From Jiangella anatolica (GTDB lineage Bacteria > Actinomycetota > Actinomycetes > Jiangellales > Jiangellaceae): a stretch of DNA of 46,473 nt. The notes under the pieces are model-generated. The model was not told where the DNA came from, did not search any database, and was given only the letters and a program-made list of their open reading frames with translations. The position numbers and the translations under genes were made by a program. The number at the start of each line of letters is the position of its first letter. Position 1 is the first letter of the stretch. Location of the stretch: NCBI RefSeq assembly GCF_003236295.1, contig NZ_POTW01000053.1, forward strand, positions 1 through 46,473, in the 5' to 3' direction. Of the stretch, positions 23,879-31,663 are shown piece by piece.

Positions 23879-25288
23879 ATGACGTCTCCGGACCCGCTGG
23901 AACGCGGTGTCTACGCCAATCGCACGCTGAACCTGCGCTCGGTGCAGGCGATCGGCTACGACATGGACTACACGCTCATCCACTACCGCACCGAGGCGTG
24001 GGAGCGGGCCGCGTTCGAGCACGCCACCCGGGTGCTCGCGGCCGGCGACTACCCCGTCGCCGGCCTGGTGTTCGAGCCGGACCGGTACCTGCAGGGCCTG
24101 GTGATCGACCTCGACCTCGGCAACCTCGTCAAGGCGAGCCGGTTCGGCTACGTCATCCAGGCCCAGCACGGCACCCGGCAGCTGTCCTTCGACGAGCTGC
24201 GCACCACCTACAACGGCGTCACCGTCGACCTCAACAACCCGCGCTTCCGGTTCATGAACACGCTGTTCACGATCTCGGAGTCGGCGCTCTACGCCCAGTT
24301 CGTCGACCGGCTCGACGACGGCACCATCCCCGGCCCGCTCGGCTACGACGAGCTGTACCGGATCGTGTCCGCCGCGCTGGACGAGTCGCACACGACCGGC
24401 GCGCTGAAGGCCGAGATCGTCGCCGACCCGGACCGCTTCTGCGACATCGATCCCGACACCGCGCAGACCCTCATGGACCAGCGGCTGGCCGGCAAACGAC
24501 TGCTGCTGATCACGAACAGCGACTGGTCGTACACGAAGGCGATGATGAGCTACGCGTTCGACCGGCACGTGCCGTCGGGATCGTGGCGCGACCTGTTCGA
24601 CATCGTCGTCGTGGCGGCCGCCAAGCCGCGGTTCTTCTCCCAGGTCGAGCCCGTGTTCCAGGTCGTCGACGCCGAGCGCGGGCTGCTCAAGCCGCACTGG
24701 GGCCCGTTCCGCACCGGCGAGATCTACCACGGCGGCTGCGCCCGCCAGGTCGAGCAGAGCCTCGGCCTCACCGGTGCCGAGATCCTCTACGTCGGCGACC
24801 ACCTCTTCGGCGACGTGCACGTCACCAAGTCCGCTCTACGCTGGCGGACCGCGCTGATCATGCGCGAGCTGGAGGCCGAGATCGCCGCCGCCCAGGCGTT
24901 CGCCTCCGACGAGCGCGAGCTGCGCCGCCTGATGGCGGAGAAGGCGGCCCTGGAGGACCGCCTCGCCCACGCCCGGCTGGCGCTGCTGCGCCCCGGCGAC
25001 GACGCACCGGCCGAGACCGTCGAGGCGCTACGGGAGGCACTGCGGACCCTGGACGAGCGGATCGTGCCGCTGGCGCGCGCCGCGGCCGAGCTCGGCAGCC
25101 CGACCTGGGGCCCGATGATGCGGGCCGGCAACGACAAGAGCCTGTTCGCCCGTCAGGTCGAGAAGTACGCCGACATCTACACCTCGCGCGTGGCCAACCT
25201 CGGGCGGCGCACACCGTACGCGTTCCTGCGGGCGGCGCGGACGTCGCTGCCGCACGACCTCATGCCGCGGGAGATCGCGCCGGAATAG
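23879..25288 (+). CDS. HAD-IG family 5'-nucleotidase
   Basis: 469 residues. The first HAD motif is GYDMDYTLIHY, motif II is LLLITNSDWSYTKAM and motif III-like is ILYVGDHLFGDVHVTKS. The length and order match the HAD superfamily subclass IG 5'-nucleotidases (cN-II/NT5DC group), which dephosphorylate purine nucleotides in the cytoplasm. Residues ~330-380 are charged and helical (ELEAEIAAAQAFASDERELR...), perhaps a coiled coil. Starts 10 bp after the rhodanese stop, so it may be read with it. Confidence 0.88.
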   Translation: MTSPDPLERGVYANRTLNLRSVQAIGYDMDYTLIHYRTEAWERAAFEHATRVLAAGDYPVAGLVFEPDRYLQGLVIDLDLGNLVKASRFGYVIQAQHGTRQLSFDELRTTYNGVTVDLNNPRFRFMNTLFTISESALYAQFVDRLDDGTIPGPLGYDELYRIVSAALDESHTTGALKAEIVADPDRFCDIDPDTAQTLMDQRLAGKRLLLITNSDWSYTKAMMSYAFDRHVPSGSWRDLFDIVVVAAAKPRFFSQVEPVFQVVDAERGLLKPHWGPFRTGEIYHGGCARQVEQSLGLTGAEILYVGDHLFGDVHVTKSALRWRTALIMRELEAEIAAAQAFASDERELRRLMAEKAALEDRLAHARLALLRPGDDAPAETVEALREALRTLDERIVPLARAAAELGSPTWGPMMRAGNDKSLFARQVEKYADIYTSRVANLGRRTPYAFLRAARTSLPHDLMPREIAPE

Positions 25289-25325
25289 GTCCAATCCGGA
25301 CAACCCGCGGGAGAATTCTGCGCAG

Positions 25326-25377
25326 AAAAAGACCGTCCGCGCATGCCCCGGGGAATCCCGGAGGCATACGCGGACGG
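25326..25377 (-). terminator. Intrinsic terminator of the minus-strand peptide gene
   Basis: Stem 25333-25347 with 25363-25377 pairs at 14 of 15 positions, with an inner CGGG/CCCG. Read on the minus strand it is followed by five Ts (25330-25326), the form of a rho-independent terminator. It lies 57 bases past the small ORF stop and also faces the convergent nucleotidase gene. Confidence 0.8.
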
Positions 25378-25433
25378 GGGTGGTGGGGAGCCGCCAAGCG
25401 CCCACCAGATGGAGAAGGGCTATGCCCCGCGAT

Positions 25434-25517
25434 TCAGCCGAGCAGGCCGGTCACGGTCCCCAGCAGCTGGTTGACCAGCGCGACGATGGTGTCGAGGAGG
25501 CCGGAGAGTGCGTCCAT
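25434..25517 (-). CDS. Tiny amphipathic peptide gene (27 residues)
   Basis: ATG at 25517 with AGGAG about ten bases before it, and a TGA at 25434. The peptide starts MDALSGLLDTIVALVNQLLG and continues with Thr, Val and Leu-Leu-Gly. Leu/Ile/Val fall at positions 4, 7/8, 11/12, 14/15, 18/19, 22, 25/26: one continuous hydrophobic face, with two Asp and no basic residue. It has a candidate promoter, ribosome site and terminator of its own. The sequence is not one I recognise. It could be a secreted surfactant or signalling peptide, a small membrane protein or a toxin of the type I kind; none is shown. Confidence 0.65.
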   Translation of the reverse strand: MDALSGLLDTIVALVNQLLGTVTGLLG

Positions 25518-25605
25518 GTGCGTGACTCCTTGAGTGAAGAAACCTTCGGGTGGCGAACCGCGGGATCAAGCTTTTCGTCCGGACGACCCCGTGTTCTTGT
25601 CTGCG

Positions 25606-25633
25606 AGTCTAGGCAGCCCAATTGGATTCGCAA
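25606..25633 (-). promoter_or_regulatory. Candidate promoter of the peptide gene
   Basis: On the minus strand TTGCGA (25633-25628), 16 bases, TAGACT (25611-25606): four of six matches in each box. Transcription would begin about 80 bases before the peptide ATG, in an AT-rich patch unusual for this window. Confidence 0.5.
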
Positions 25634-25719
25634 GGAGAAACGCAGAAAAACTCTCCGGTGTGTCGGGCATTAAGCATTCTCCACATACTGAATGTCGTTC
25701 AAAGACGGACATACCTTCC

Positions 25720-25747
25720 TTGACATGCACCATCACAGGCCTGTCAT
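25720..25747 (+). promoter_or_regulatory. Candidate promoter upstream of the metG-like gene
   Basis: TTGACA (perfect, 25720-25725), 16 bases, TGTCAT (25742-25747). A second -10-like TACTCT (25781-25786) ends seven bases before the leader ORF ATG. Either could start the leader transcript. Confidence 0.5.
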
Positions 25748-25793
25748 GGCTAGTCGCGACGGCCCGCCGCAGCTCAGAGGTACTCTTGGTGGC

Positions 25794-25853
25794 ATGACAC
25801 AGCGCACTCGAACGATGGCCGGCCCCCACCCGGGGCCCGTCGCCGTGCGCTGA
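25794..25853 (+). CDS. Leader ORF MTQRTRTMAGPHPGPVAVR upstream of the metG-like gene
   Basis: A 19-codon ORF whose ATG lies 7 bases after TACTCT, so it could be leaderless. It is followed 10 bases later by a strong hairpin, and 83 bases later by the synthetase start. The layout is that of an attenuator or ribosome-sensing leader. It is not rich in one amino acid, though it has a Met at codon 8; it may sense proline or arginine supply or an antibiotic. Function inferred from position only. Confidence 0.5.
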   Translation: MTQRTRTMAGPHPGPVAVR

Positions 25854-25863
25854 CACGACACCA

Positions 25864-25890
25864 CGAAGCCCCTGCTCAGCGGGGGCTTCG
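25864..25890 (+). terminator. Attenuator-like hairpin in the metG leader
   Basis: CGAAGCCCC (25864-25872) pairs exactly with GGGGCTTCG (25882-25890) around a 9-base loop. There is only a weak T content after it. It sits between the leader ORF and the synthetase, and could stop transcription conditionally. Confidence 0.6.
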
Positions 25891-25936
25891 GTGTGCGTTG
25901 CGGCTCCCCCGCCGGGTGGGACGGAGGGAGCTCACC

Positions 25937-27397
25937 ATGACCATCGGCCGCTATTACGTCACCACCTCGATCCCCTACGTCAACGGCGCGCCGCACCTCG
26001 GGCACGCGCTGGAGCTGGTGCAGGCCGACGTGCTGGCCCGGCACCGGCGCCGGCGCGGCCGCCCGGTGCGGTTCCTCACCGGCACCGACGACAACGCGCT
26101 GAAGAACGTCACCGCCGCCCGTGCGGCCGGCGTGCCGACCGCGGAGTTCGTCGGCGGCAACGCCGATCGGTTCGCCGCACTGCGCGAGCCGCTCGCGTTG
26201 TCGCCCGACGACTTCATCCGAACCGGCGCCGACCCGCGGCACGCCCCGGGCGTGCTCCGGCTCTGGCAGCGCTGCGCCGCCCGCGGCGACCTCCACCGGC
26301 GCCGCTACACCGGCCGCTACTGCCCGGGCTGCGAGCAGTTCTACACCGACGCCGAGCTGCCCGGCGGCGTCTGCCCCGAGCACGGCGTCGCCCCCGAGGA
26401 GATCAGCGAGGAGAACTGGTTCTTCCGGCTGTCCCGCTACCAGGACCGGCTGCTGCGCGTCCTGGAGTCCGGCGACGTCCGGATCGAGCCGGCCGCCAAA
26501 CGGGCCGAGGTGCTCGCGTTCGTCCGGGCCGGCCTGCGCGACGTCAGCGTGTCGCGGCCGGCCGAGCGGGCCGCCGGCTGGGGCATCCCGGTCCCCGGCG
26601 ACCCGTCGCAGGTGATCTACGTGTGGTGGGAGGCGCTGGCCAACTACGTGACGGCGCTCGGCGACGGCGACGACTTCCGCGACTGGTGGGCCGGGTCGGC
26701 CGACCGGGTGCACGTCATCGGCAAGGGCATCGTCCGGTTCCACGCCGTCCACTGGCTGGCCCAGTTGCTCTCCGCCGGGCTGCCGCTGCCGACGACGATC
26801 CTGGTGCACGACTACCTCACCGCGGACGGCGCCAAGCTGGCGAAGAGCACCGGCGGCGGCGCCGACCCGGCCGAGCTGGCGCGCCGGTACGGCGCCGACG
26901 CACTGCGCTGGTGGCTGCTGCGTGAGGTGCCGCGCACCGGCGACACCGACTTCACCGAGGACCGGCTGGTCGCCCGGCACGACCGGGAGCTGGCCAACGG
27001 GCTGGGCAACCTGGTGCAGCGCACGCTCACGCTGGTCCACCGGCGGGCCGACGGCGTCGTCGGCCCGCCGCCCGCCGGCACCGAGCTGGCGGCCGCCGTC
27101 GAGGCCCTGCCCGCCGCCGTCGACCGGGCGGTGGACGGGTACGACCTGCGCGCAGCGACCGGCGCGCTGCTCGCCGTCACGGACCTCGCGAACCGGACGA
27201 TCGAGGCGGAGCGGCCGTGGGAGCGCCGGCCCGGCGCGGACGCCGTGCTGCCCGGGCTCGTGCACGCGTGCCGGGTCGTCGCCGCCGAGCTGGAGCCGTT
27301 CCTGCCCGGCGGCGCCGCCCGGCTGCGGGCCCAGCTCTCTGAGGGCGAACGGGTCGGGGACCCCGAGCCTTCGTTCCGACGGCTGGCCCGAGCCTAA
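25937..27397 (+). CDS. Methionyl-tRNA synthetase-like protein (divergent class I)
   Basis: 486 residues, ATG after GGAGGGAG. Class I core: HLGH at 20-23, a zinc knuckle (Cys129, Cys132, Cys146, His149), the acceptor segment GKGIVRFHAVHW, and the anticodon-binding helices at the end. It charges tRNA with Met if active. Two signatures differ: FLTGTDDNALKN where GTDEHG is usual, and KLAKST at 300-305 where KMSKS is usual. It also lacks the C-terminal EMAP/tRNA-binding domain. This points to a second, paralogous MetRS; the main gene is expected elsewhere. A leader ORF and hairpin precede it. Confidence 0.85.
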   Translation: MTIGRYYVTTSIPYVNGAPHLGHALELVQADVLARHRRRRGRPVRFLTGTDDNALKNVTAARAAGVPTAEFVGGNADRFAALREPLALSPDDFIRTGADPRHAPGVLRLWQRCAARGDLHRRRYTGRYCPGCEQFYTDAELPGGVCPEHGVAPEEISEENWFFRLSRYQDRLLRVLESGDVRIEPAAKRAEVLAFVRAGLRDVSVSRPAERAAGWGIPVPGDPSQVIYVWWEALANYVTALGDGDDFRDWWAGSADRVHVIGKGIVRFHAVHWLAQLLSAGLPLPTTILVHDYLTADGAKLAKSTGGGADPAELARRYGADALRWWLLREVPRTGDTDFTEDRLVARHDRELANGLGNLVQRTLTLVHRRADGVVGPPPAGTELAAAVEALPAAVDRAVDGYDLRAATGALLAVTDLANRTIEAERPWERRPGADAVLPGLVHACRVVAAELEPFLPGGAARLRAQLSEGERVGDPEPSFRRLARA

Positions 27398-27433
27398 ACT
27401 CAGTCACGGTTCGCCGGCGAGAAGGGACACATC

Positions 27434-27661
27434 ATGGGCCAGGGCGTGCACATGCAGGAACTGCCGGGCATCGGCAAGCGGTACGACATCGACCTCGGCA
27501 GCCCGACGCAGCGGATCTCGGTCGTGGTGCGGCAGGGCCACATCCGTGACCTCTACGTCTTCACCAGCAAGGGGGACGAGCCGACGGCCGTGCTGGAGCT
27601 GACGAGTGAGCAGGCGCTGAAGCTGGGCGCCGTGCTGACCGGCACGTTCTTCGAGGGCTAG
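27434..27661 (+). CDS. KhtT-like N-terminal-domain protein (antiporter regulatory subunit)
   Basis: 75 residues: MQELPGIGKRYDIDLGSPTQRISVVVRQGHIRDLYVFTSKGDEP resembles the N-terminal domain of actinomycete KhtT/TrkA-like subunits of cation:proton antiporters. The usual ~160-residue protein also has a C-terminal RCK-C domain; this one stops before it. The next gene, 4 bp downstream, is a Kef-type antiporter, so the two are likely a pair. TAAACT (27395-27400) and AAGGGA supply a possible -10 and ribosome site. Confidence 0.75.
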   Translation: MGQGVHMQELPGIGKRYDIDLGSPTQRISVVVRQGHIRDLYVFTSKGDEPTAVLELTSEQALKLGAVLTGTFFEG

Positions 27662-27665
27662 GGCG

Positions 27666-29150
27666 GTGCACGCCGACCTCATCGGGCTGGGCGGCATCGT
27701 CCTGCTCGCCGGGCTGCTGGCCCGGCTCGGACGCCGGTACGGGTTCCCGACGGTGCCCTGCTACATGCTGGTGGGGATCCTGCTCGGCCCCGGCACCCCC
27801 GGCCCGGTGCTGATCGAGCACCCGGAGGACATCGCGATCCTCGCGTCCCTCGGGCTGGTGCTGCTGCTGTTCCACCTGGGCGTGGAGTTCCCGGCCGAGC
27901 AGGTGCTGGGCAGCGGGAAGCGGCTGTTCATCGCGGCCGGCGTCTACATCGGGCTGAACGTCAGCGCCGGCCTGGCGCTGGGCTTCGCGCTGGGCTGGGG
28001 GACGTCCGAGGCGCTGGTGATCGCCGGCGCGCTGGGCATCTCGTCGTCGGCGATCGCGACGAAGCTGCTGATCGAGCTGCGCCGGCTGACCAACGCCGAG
28101 ACGCCGATCATCCTCGGCATCATCGTCATCGAGGACATGTTCCTCGCCTTCTACCTGGCGCTGCTGTCGCCGGTGCTGAACGACTCCGGCTCGACCGCGG
28201 ACTTCGTCGTCGACCTGCTGGTCAGCTTCGGCTTCCTGGTGCTGCTGTTCGCGCTGGCCAGGTGGGGCGCGCGGGCCATCTCGATGGTCCTGAACAGCCG
28301 CGAGGACGAGCTGCTGGCGATCCTCATGGTCGGGCTGGTGGTGTTGGTCGCCGGCATCGCGCTGGAGGTGGGCGTCTCCGAGGCCATCGGCGCGCTGATG
28401 ATCGGCCTCGTGGTGTCGCGGACGTCGCTGAAGGAACGGGTCGAGCAGCTGGTGCTGCCGCTGCGCGACGTGTTCGCGGCGATCTTCTTCGTGTCGTTCG
28501 GGCTGACGATCGACGTCGGCGACCTGGGCGGGGTGGCGCTGCCGGTCGCCATCGCCGTCTGCGTCACGCTGCTCACGAACATGACGGCGGGCATCGTCAC
28601 GGCCCGGCTGTTCGGGTTCAACCAGCGCGCCGCCACGAACATCGGGCTGACGGTGCTCGGCCGCGGCGAGTTCTCGCTGATCCTGGCCACGCTGGCGATC
28701 ACCGCCGGCCTGGACGACCGCATCGGCCCGTTCGTCGCGCTGTACGTGCTGGTGCTGGCGATCGCCGCGCCGTTGCTGGCGTCGCAGTCGCGCCACTTCG
28801 CGCGGTTCGTGCCCGACCGGCTGCTGCGCTCGCGCTGGCGCTACGTCCAGTCCGAGACCATGAGCACGTCCTGCATGCACCAGGACCAGATGGAGATCAC
28901 CGAGACCGACATCGACGTCTGCCAGCAGTGCGTCGCCGACGGCGGCACCTGGGTGCAGCTGCGGCTGTGCATGAAGTGCGGGCTGGTGGCCTGCTGCGAC
29001 GATTCCCCCGCGCGGCACGCGCGGGCGCACTACGAGGACGAGCATCACCCCGTCATCCAGTCGCTGCAGCCCGGCGCGGACTGGCAGTACTGCTACGTCG
29101 ACGAGATCCTGGTGCGCGAGCCGCTGGGCCGGTCGCGCACTACGTCGTGA
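27666..29150 (+). CDS. Kef-type cation:proton antiporter fused to a UBP-type zinc finger
   Basis: 494 residues, GTG start. Residues ~1-385 have about twelve helices of the CPA2 Na+/H+ exchanger fold: LLFHLGVEFPAEQV, SSSAIATKLLIEL, EVGVSEAIGALMIGLVVSR, GRGEFSLILATLAITAG. Residues ~399-494 form a UBP-type zinc finger: SCMHQDQMEI, VCQQC, LCMKCGLVACCDDSPARHARAHYEDEHHPV. That domain binds the C-terminus of ubiquitin-like proteins in eukaryotes; bacterial copies are mostly free-standing ~90-residue proteins. No stop separates the parts. It exchanges K+ or Na+ for protons in the membrane, with the finger probably cytoplasmic. Confidence 0.88.
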   Translation: MHADLIGLGGIVLLAGLLARLGRRYGFPTVPCYMLVGILLGPGTPGPVLIEHPEDIAILASLGLVLLLFHLGVEFPAEQVLGSGKRLFIAAGVYIGLNVSAGLALGFALGWGTSEALVIAGALGISSSAIATKLLIELRRLTNAETPIILGIIVIEDMFLAFYLALLSPVLNDSGSTADFVVDLLVSFGFLVLLFALARWGARAISMVLNSREDELLAILMVGLVVLVAGIALEVGVSEAIGALMIGLVVSRTSLKERVEQLVLPLRDVFAAIFFVSFGLTIDVGDLGGVALPVAIAVCVTLLTNMTAGIVTARLFGFNQRAATNIGLTVLGRGEFSLILATLAITAGLDDRIGPFVALYVLVLAIAAPLLASQSRHFARFVPDRLLRSRWRYVQSETMSTSCMHQDQMEITETDIDVCQQCVADGGTWVQLRLCMKCGLVACCDDSPARHARAHYEDEHHPVIQSLQPGADWQYCYVDEILVREPLGRSRTTS

Positions 29151-29664
29151 CGTAGATCCACTCCAGGCCGTCGAAGCCGAGCCCGTCGAGGTGCTCGGCC
29201 CTGATCAGCCCGGCCCGGACGGCGACCCGCTGCGAGGCGTGGTTGTCCGGCCGGATCCGGGCGACCACCTTCACCCCGGGCAGGTGCTTCGCGGCCCAGC
29301 CGACGGCGGCCCGGGCGGCCTCGGCGGCCAGCCCGCGCCCCCACCACGCCGGGTCGAAGCCGTAGAACAGGTTCGTCACCTGGTCGTCGTGGAACCACAT
29401 GTACTTGAGCCCGCAGAACCCGACCGGCCGGTCGGACTCGTGCCGCAGCACCGCCCAGTAGCCGAACCCCTCGGTCCGCCAGTGCTCGTTCCAGCTGCGG
29501 AACAGGCTCTCCGCGCCCTCGCGGTGCCGCAGCAGGTTCGACGGGTTGTGCTCGCTGGCCCGCGGGTCGCGGTAGATGTCGAAGATCACGTCGACGTCGC
29601 CGGGGCACGGCCGCCGCAGTCGCAGCCGGTCCGTCACGAGCGTCGTCTCGCCGCCGTCCGTCAC
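29140..29664 (-). CDS. GNAT-family N-acetyltransferase
   Basis: 174 residues, Acetyltransf_3 type: LVTDRLRLRRPCPGDVDVIFDIYRDPRASEH, FYGFDPAWWGRGLAAEAARAAVGWA (acetyl-CoA loop), and ASQRVAVRAGLIRAEH at the end. Acetylates a small molecule or protein N-terminus; the substrate is unknown. It overlaps the end of the antiporter gene by 11 bases in convergent orientation, so the two mRNAs share antisense ends. Confidence 0.9.
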   Translation of the reverse strand: MTDGGETTLVTDRLRLRRPCPGDVDVIFDIYRDPRASEHNPSNLLRHREGAESLFRSWNEHWRTEGFGYWAVLRHESDRPVGFCGLKYMWFHDDQVTNLFYGFDPAWWGRGLAAEAARAAVGWAAKHLPGVKVVARIRPDNHASQRVAVRAGLIRAEHLDGLGFDGLEWIYVTT

Positions 29665-29674
29665 CGCCGTGAGG

Positions 29675-30319
29675 TTACCCGCCGCTCGTGACGAGCATGC
29701 GAACGGCCAGCACCACGATCACCGCGCTGGACACGAACGCCGTCGCCAGCCGGCCGCGCGGGCCGGTCACGAACCGCCCGAGCAGCGCTCCCCCGCCGGC
29801 CAGCAGCAACTGCCAGCTGGCCGAGGCGGCGAACGCGGCGGCGACGAACACGACGCCCTCCAGGCCGGCGGCCAGCTGGGCGCCGCTGCCGATGACCAGC
29901 GCGGCGAAGTAGACGACGGTCATCGGGTTGATCGCGGTGATGCCGGCGAACGTGACGAACGCCCGCGCCGGCGTGACCCGATCCGCGCGGCCGTCGTCCG
30001 GGTCGTCGGCGCCGCTCGTGCCGGCGCGGTGCCGGCGGATCGCGGCGACCGCCCCGATCACGGCCATCGTCAGCAGCACCACGGCCGACGCCCAGCGCAG
30101 CGGGACGGCGTACGGCTCGATCGCGCCGGCCAGCGCGGCCCCGCCGAGCACGGCGGCGATCGCGTAGCCACCGTCGACGGCGGCGATGCCGAGCGCGGCG
30201 CCCGCGCCCACGGACAGCGACGTGCGCGCCGTCAGGGCCACCAGGTAGGCGCCCACCGCGCCGACCGGGATCGCGATGCCGTAGCCGGCGAGCAACCCCG
30301 CGACGATCGCCGCGGTCAT
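29675..30319 (-). CDS. LysE/RhtB-family exporter
   Basis: 214 residues, six helices. I use MTAAIVAGLLAGYGIAIPVGAVGAYLV as the start, where homologues begin; longer in-frame starts give a charged leader with no family match, but no good ribosome site marks the shorter one. The first helix motif (IPVGAVGAYLVALTART), the helices around VDGGYAIAAVLGG, and TAINPMTVVYFAALVIG are family features. It exports amino acids or related compounds. It is divergent from the methyltransferase gene. Confidence 0.82.
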   Translation of the reverse strand: MTAAIVAGLLAGYGIAIPVGAVGAYLVALTARTSLSVGAGAALGIAAVDGGYAIAAVLGGAALAGAIEPYAVPLRWASAVVLLTMAVIGAVAAIRRHRAGTSGADDPDDGRADRVTPARAFVTFAGITAINPMTVVYFAALVIGSGAQLAAGLEGVVFVAAAFAASASWQLLLAGGGALLGRFVTGPRGRLATAFVSSAVIVVLAVRMLVTSGG

Positions 30320-30475
30320 GGCGCGAGGACGAGCGGCCTCCGGCCCCGGCGCGGCCGCTGCTGCTTCGTCACCACGGGCCGGGTGACGAGGGACAGCGAG
30401 CGGGCACCGGGAGTCGAGGTCATGCGGGGATGATGGCAAACGACGACCGGGGACTCAACGGGGTTTCCGGTGACC

Positions 30476-30488
30476 TACCCTGTGAGCC
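30476..30488 (+). promoter_or_regulatory. Candidate -10 for a leaderless methyltransferase gene
   Basis: TACCCT (30476-30481) fits TANNNT and ends seven bases before the ATG at 30489, while no ribosome site lies there. This is the usual geometry of a leaderless actinomycete transcript. Confidence 0.5.
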
Positions 30489-31109
30489 ATGCCCGAACCG
30501 CCCGAGCACTACTACGCGAGCACGCCCGGCGTGGCCAGCTCGAGGCGGACCATCGAGGTCGAGCTGCCGGACCTGCGGCTGGAGCTGGTGACCGACACCG
30601 GGGTGTTCTCACACCGCCAGCTCGACCCGGGCACCCGGGTGCTGCTGGAGCAGGCGCCGCCGCCACCGGTCCGCGGCGACCTGCTCGACCTCGGCTGCGG
30701 CTACGGTCCGATCGCGCTGGCGCTGTCGCAGCGGATGAAGCGGCGCCGGGTCTGGGCGGTCGACGTCAACGAGCGGGCGCTGGAGCTGGTGCGCGAGAAC
30801 GCCGCCGCGGCCGGGCTGGGCGGCGTGCGCGCGGCGCTGCCCGACGACGTCCCCGATGACGTGCGGTTCGCGGCCGTCTACTCCAACCCGCCGATCCGCG
30901 TCGGCAAGGCGGCCCTGCATGAGCTGCTGCTGCACTGGCTCGCGCGGCTGCTGCCCGACGGCGCCGCGTACCTGGTCGTGCAGCGTCACCTGGGCGCGGA
31001 CTCGCTGGCCACGTGGCTGAACGAGGCGGGCCACCCGACCCGGCGTCTGGCCTCGCGGATCGGCTACCGGGTGCTCGAGGTCCGGCCGGCAGAATCGGAG
31101 CGGCGGTAG
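30489..31109 (+). CDS. RsmC-like 16S rRNA methyltransferase
   Basis: 206 residues, MTS (methyltransferase small) domain. AdoMet motif DLLDLGCGYGPIALALSQRM, acidic residue in VWAVDVNERALELVREN, and catalytic NPPIRVGK in YSNPPIR. Members methylate guanine N2 in 16S rRNA (G1207); this one lacks the extra N-terminal copy of E. coli RsmC, as usual in actinomycetes. Its TAG stop shares a base with the GTG start of the next methyltransferase. Confidence 0.88.
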   Translation: MPEPPEHYYASTPGVASSRRTIEVELPDLRLELVTDTGVFSHRQLDPGTRVLLEQAPPPPVRGDLLDLGCGYGPIALALSQRMKRRRVWAVDVNERALELVRENAAAAGLGGVRAALPDDVPDDVRFAAVYSNPPIRVGKAALHELLLHWLARLLPDGAAYLVVQRHLGADSLATWLNEAGHPTRRLASRIGYRVLEVRPAESERR

Positions 31110-31663
31110 TGCGACAGCTCGGCGGAACGGAACTGAAGCGACTGCACCGGTCGTGGCGGCGGAAGGACTCCTTCCGGCTCGCGCTGCTGCTGGAGGACGT
31201 GCAGTCGCCGTTCAACGTGGGGTCGATCATGCGGACGGCGGCCGCGCTCAGCGTCAGCGAGCTGTTCGTCTCCGGGCGCACGGCCGCGCCCGGCTCGCCG
31301 AAGGCGCAGAAGACGGCGCTGGGCACCGGCCGCTACCTCACCTGGAGCACGCACGAGGACGTCGCGACGGCGGTCCGCGCCGCCCGCGCCGACGGCTACC
31401 ACGTCGTCGGGCTGGAGCTGGCCGACGAGGCCGAGCCGCTGGCCGCGATGGACCTGCGCCGCGACGTCTGCCTGCTGATCGGCAACGAGGACCGCGGGCT
31501 GTCGGCCAGCGCGCTGGGCCTGTGCGACGCGGTGGGCTACGTGCCGCAGACCGGCCGGGTCGGCTCGCTCAACGTCGCCGTCGCCACCGGCGTGGCCTGC
31601 TACGAGGTGCGCCGGCAGGCCTGGGCCGACGCGCCCGCCGTCGACTCAGGGGACGCCGAGTAG
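31109..31663 (+). CDS. TrmH/SpoU-family RNA methyltransferase
   Basis: 184 residues from a GTG start at 31109, where GGAG lies 8-9 bases upstream. A longer frame upstream is inside the previous gene. SpoU fold: LLLEDVQSPFNVGSIMRTAAAL (motif 1 with Asn/Arg), VCLLIGNEDRGLSASAL (motif 2) and VGSLNVAVATGVACYE (motif 3). It makes a 2'-O-methyl on tRNA or rRNA by a trefoil-knot dimer; the exact site is unknown. Paired with the RsmC-like gene. Confidence 0.9.
   Translation: MRQLGGTELKRLHRSWRRKDSFRLALLLEDVQSPFNVGSIMRTAAALSVSELFVSGRTAAPGSPKAQKTALGTGRYLTWSTHEDVATAVRAARADGYHVVGLELADEAEPLAAMDLRRDVCLLIGNEDRGLSASALGLCDAVGYVPQTGRVGSLNVAVATGVACYEVRRQAWADAPAVDSGDAE

Noticed and set aside
25451-25633. A minus-strand frame of 60 codons over the small peptide gene
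   Set aside because: No ribosome site and no family; the 27-codon frame within it has all the signals.
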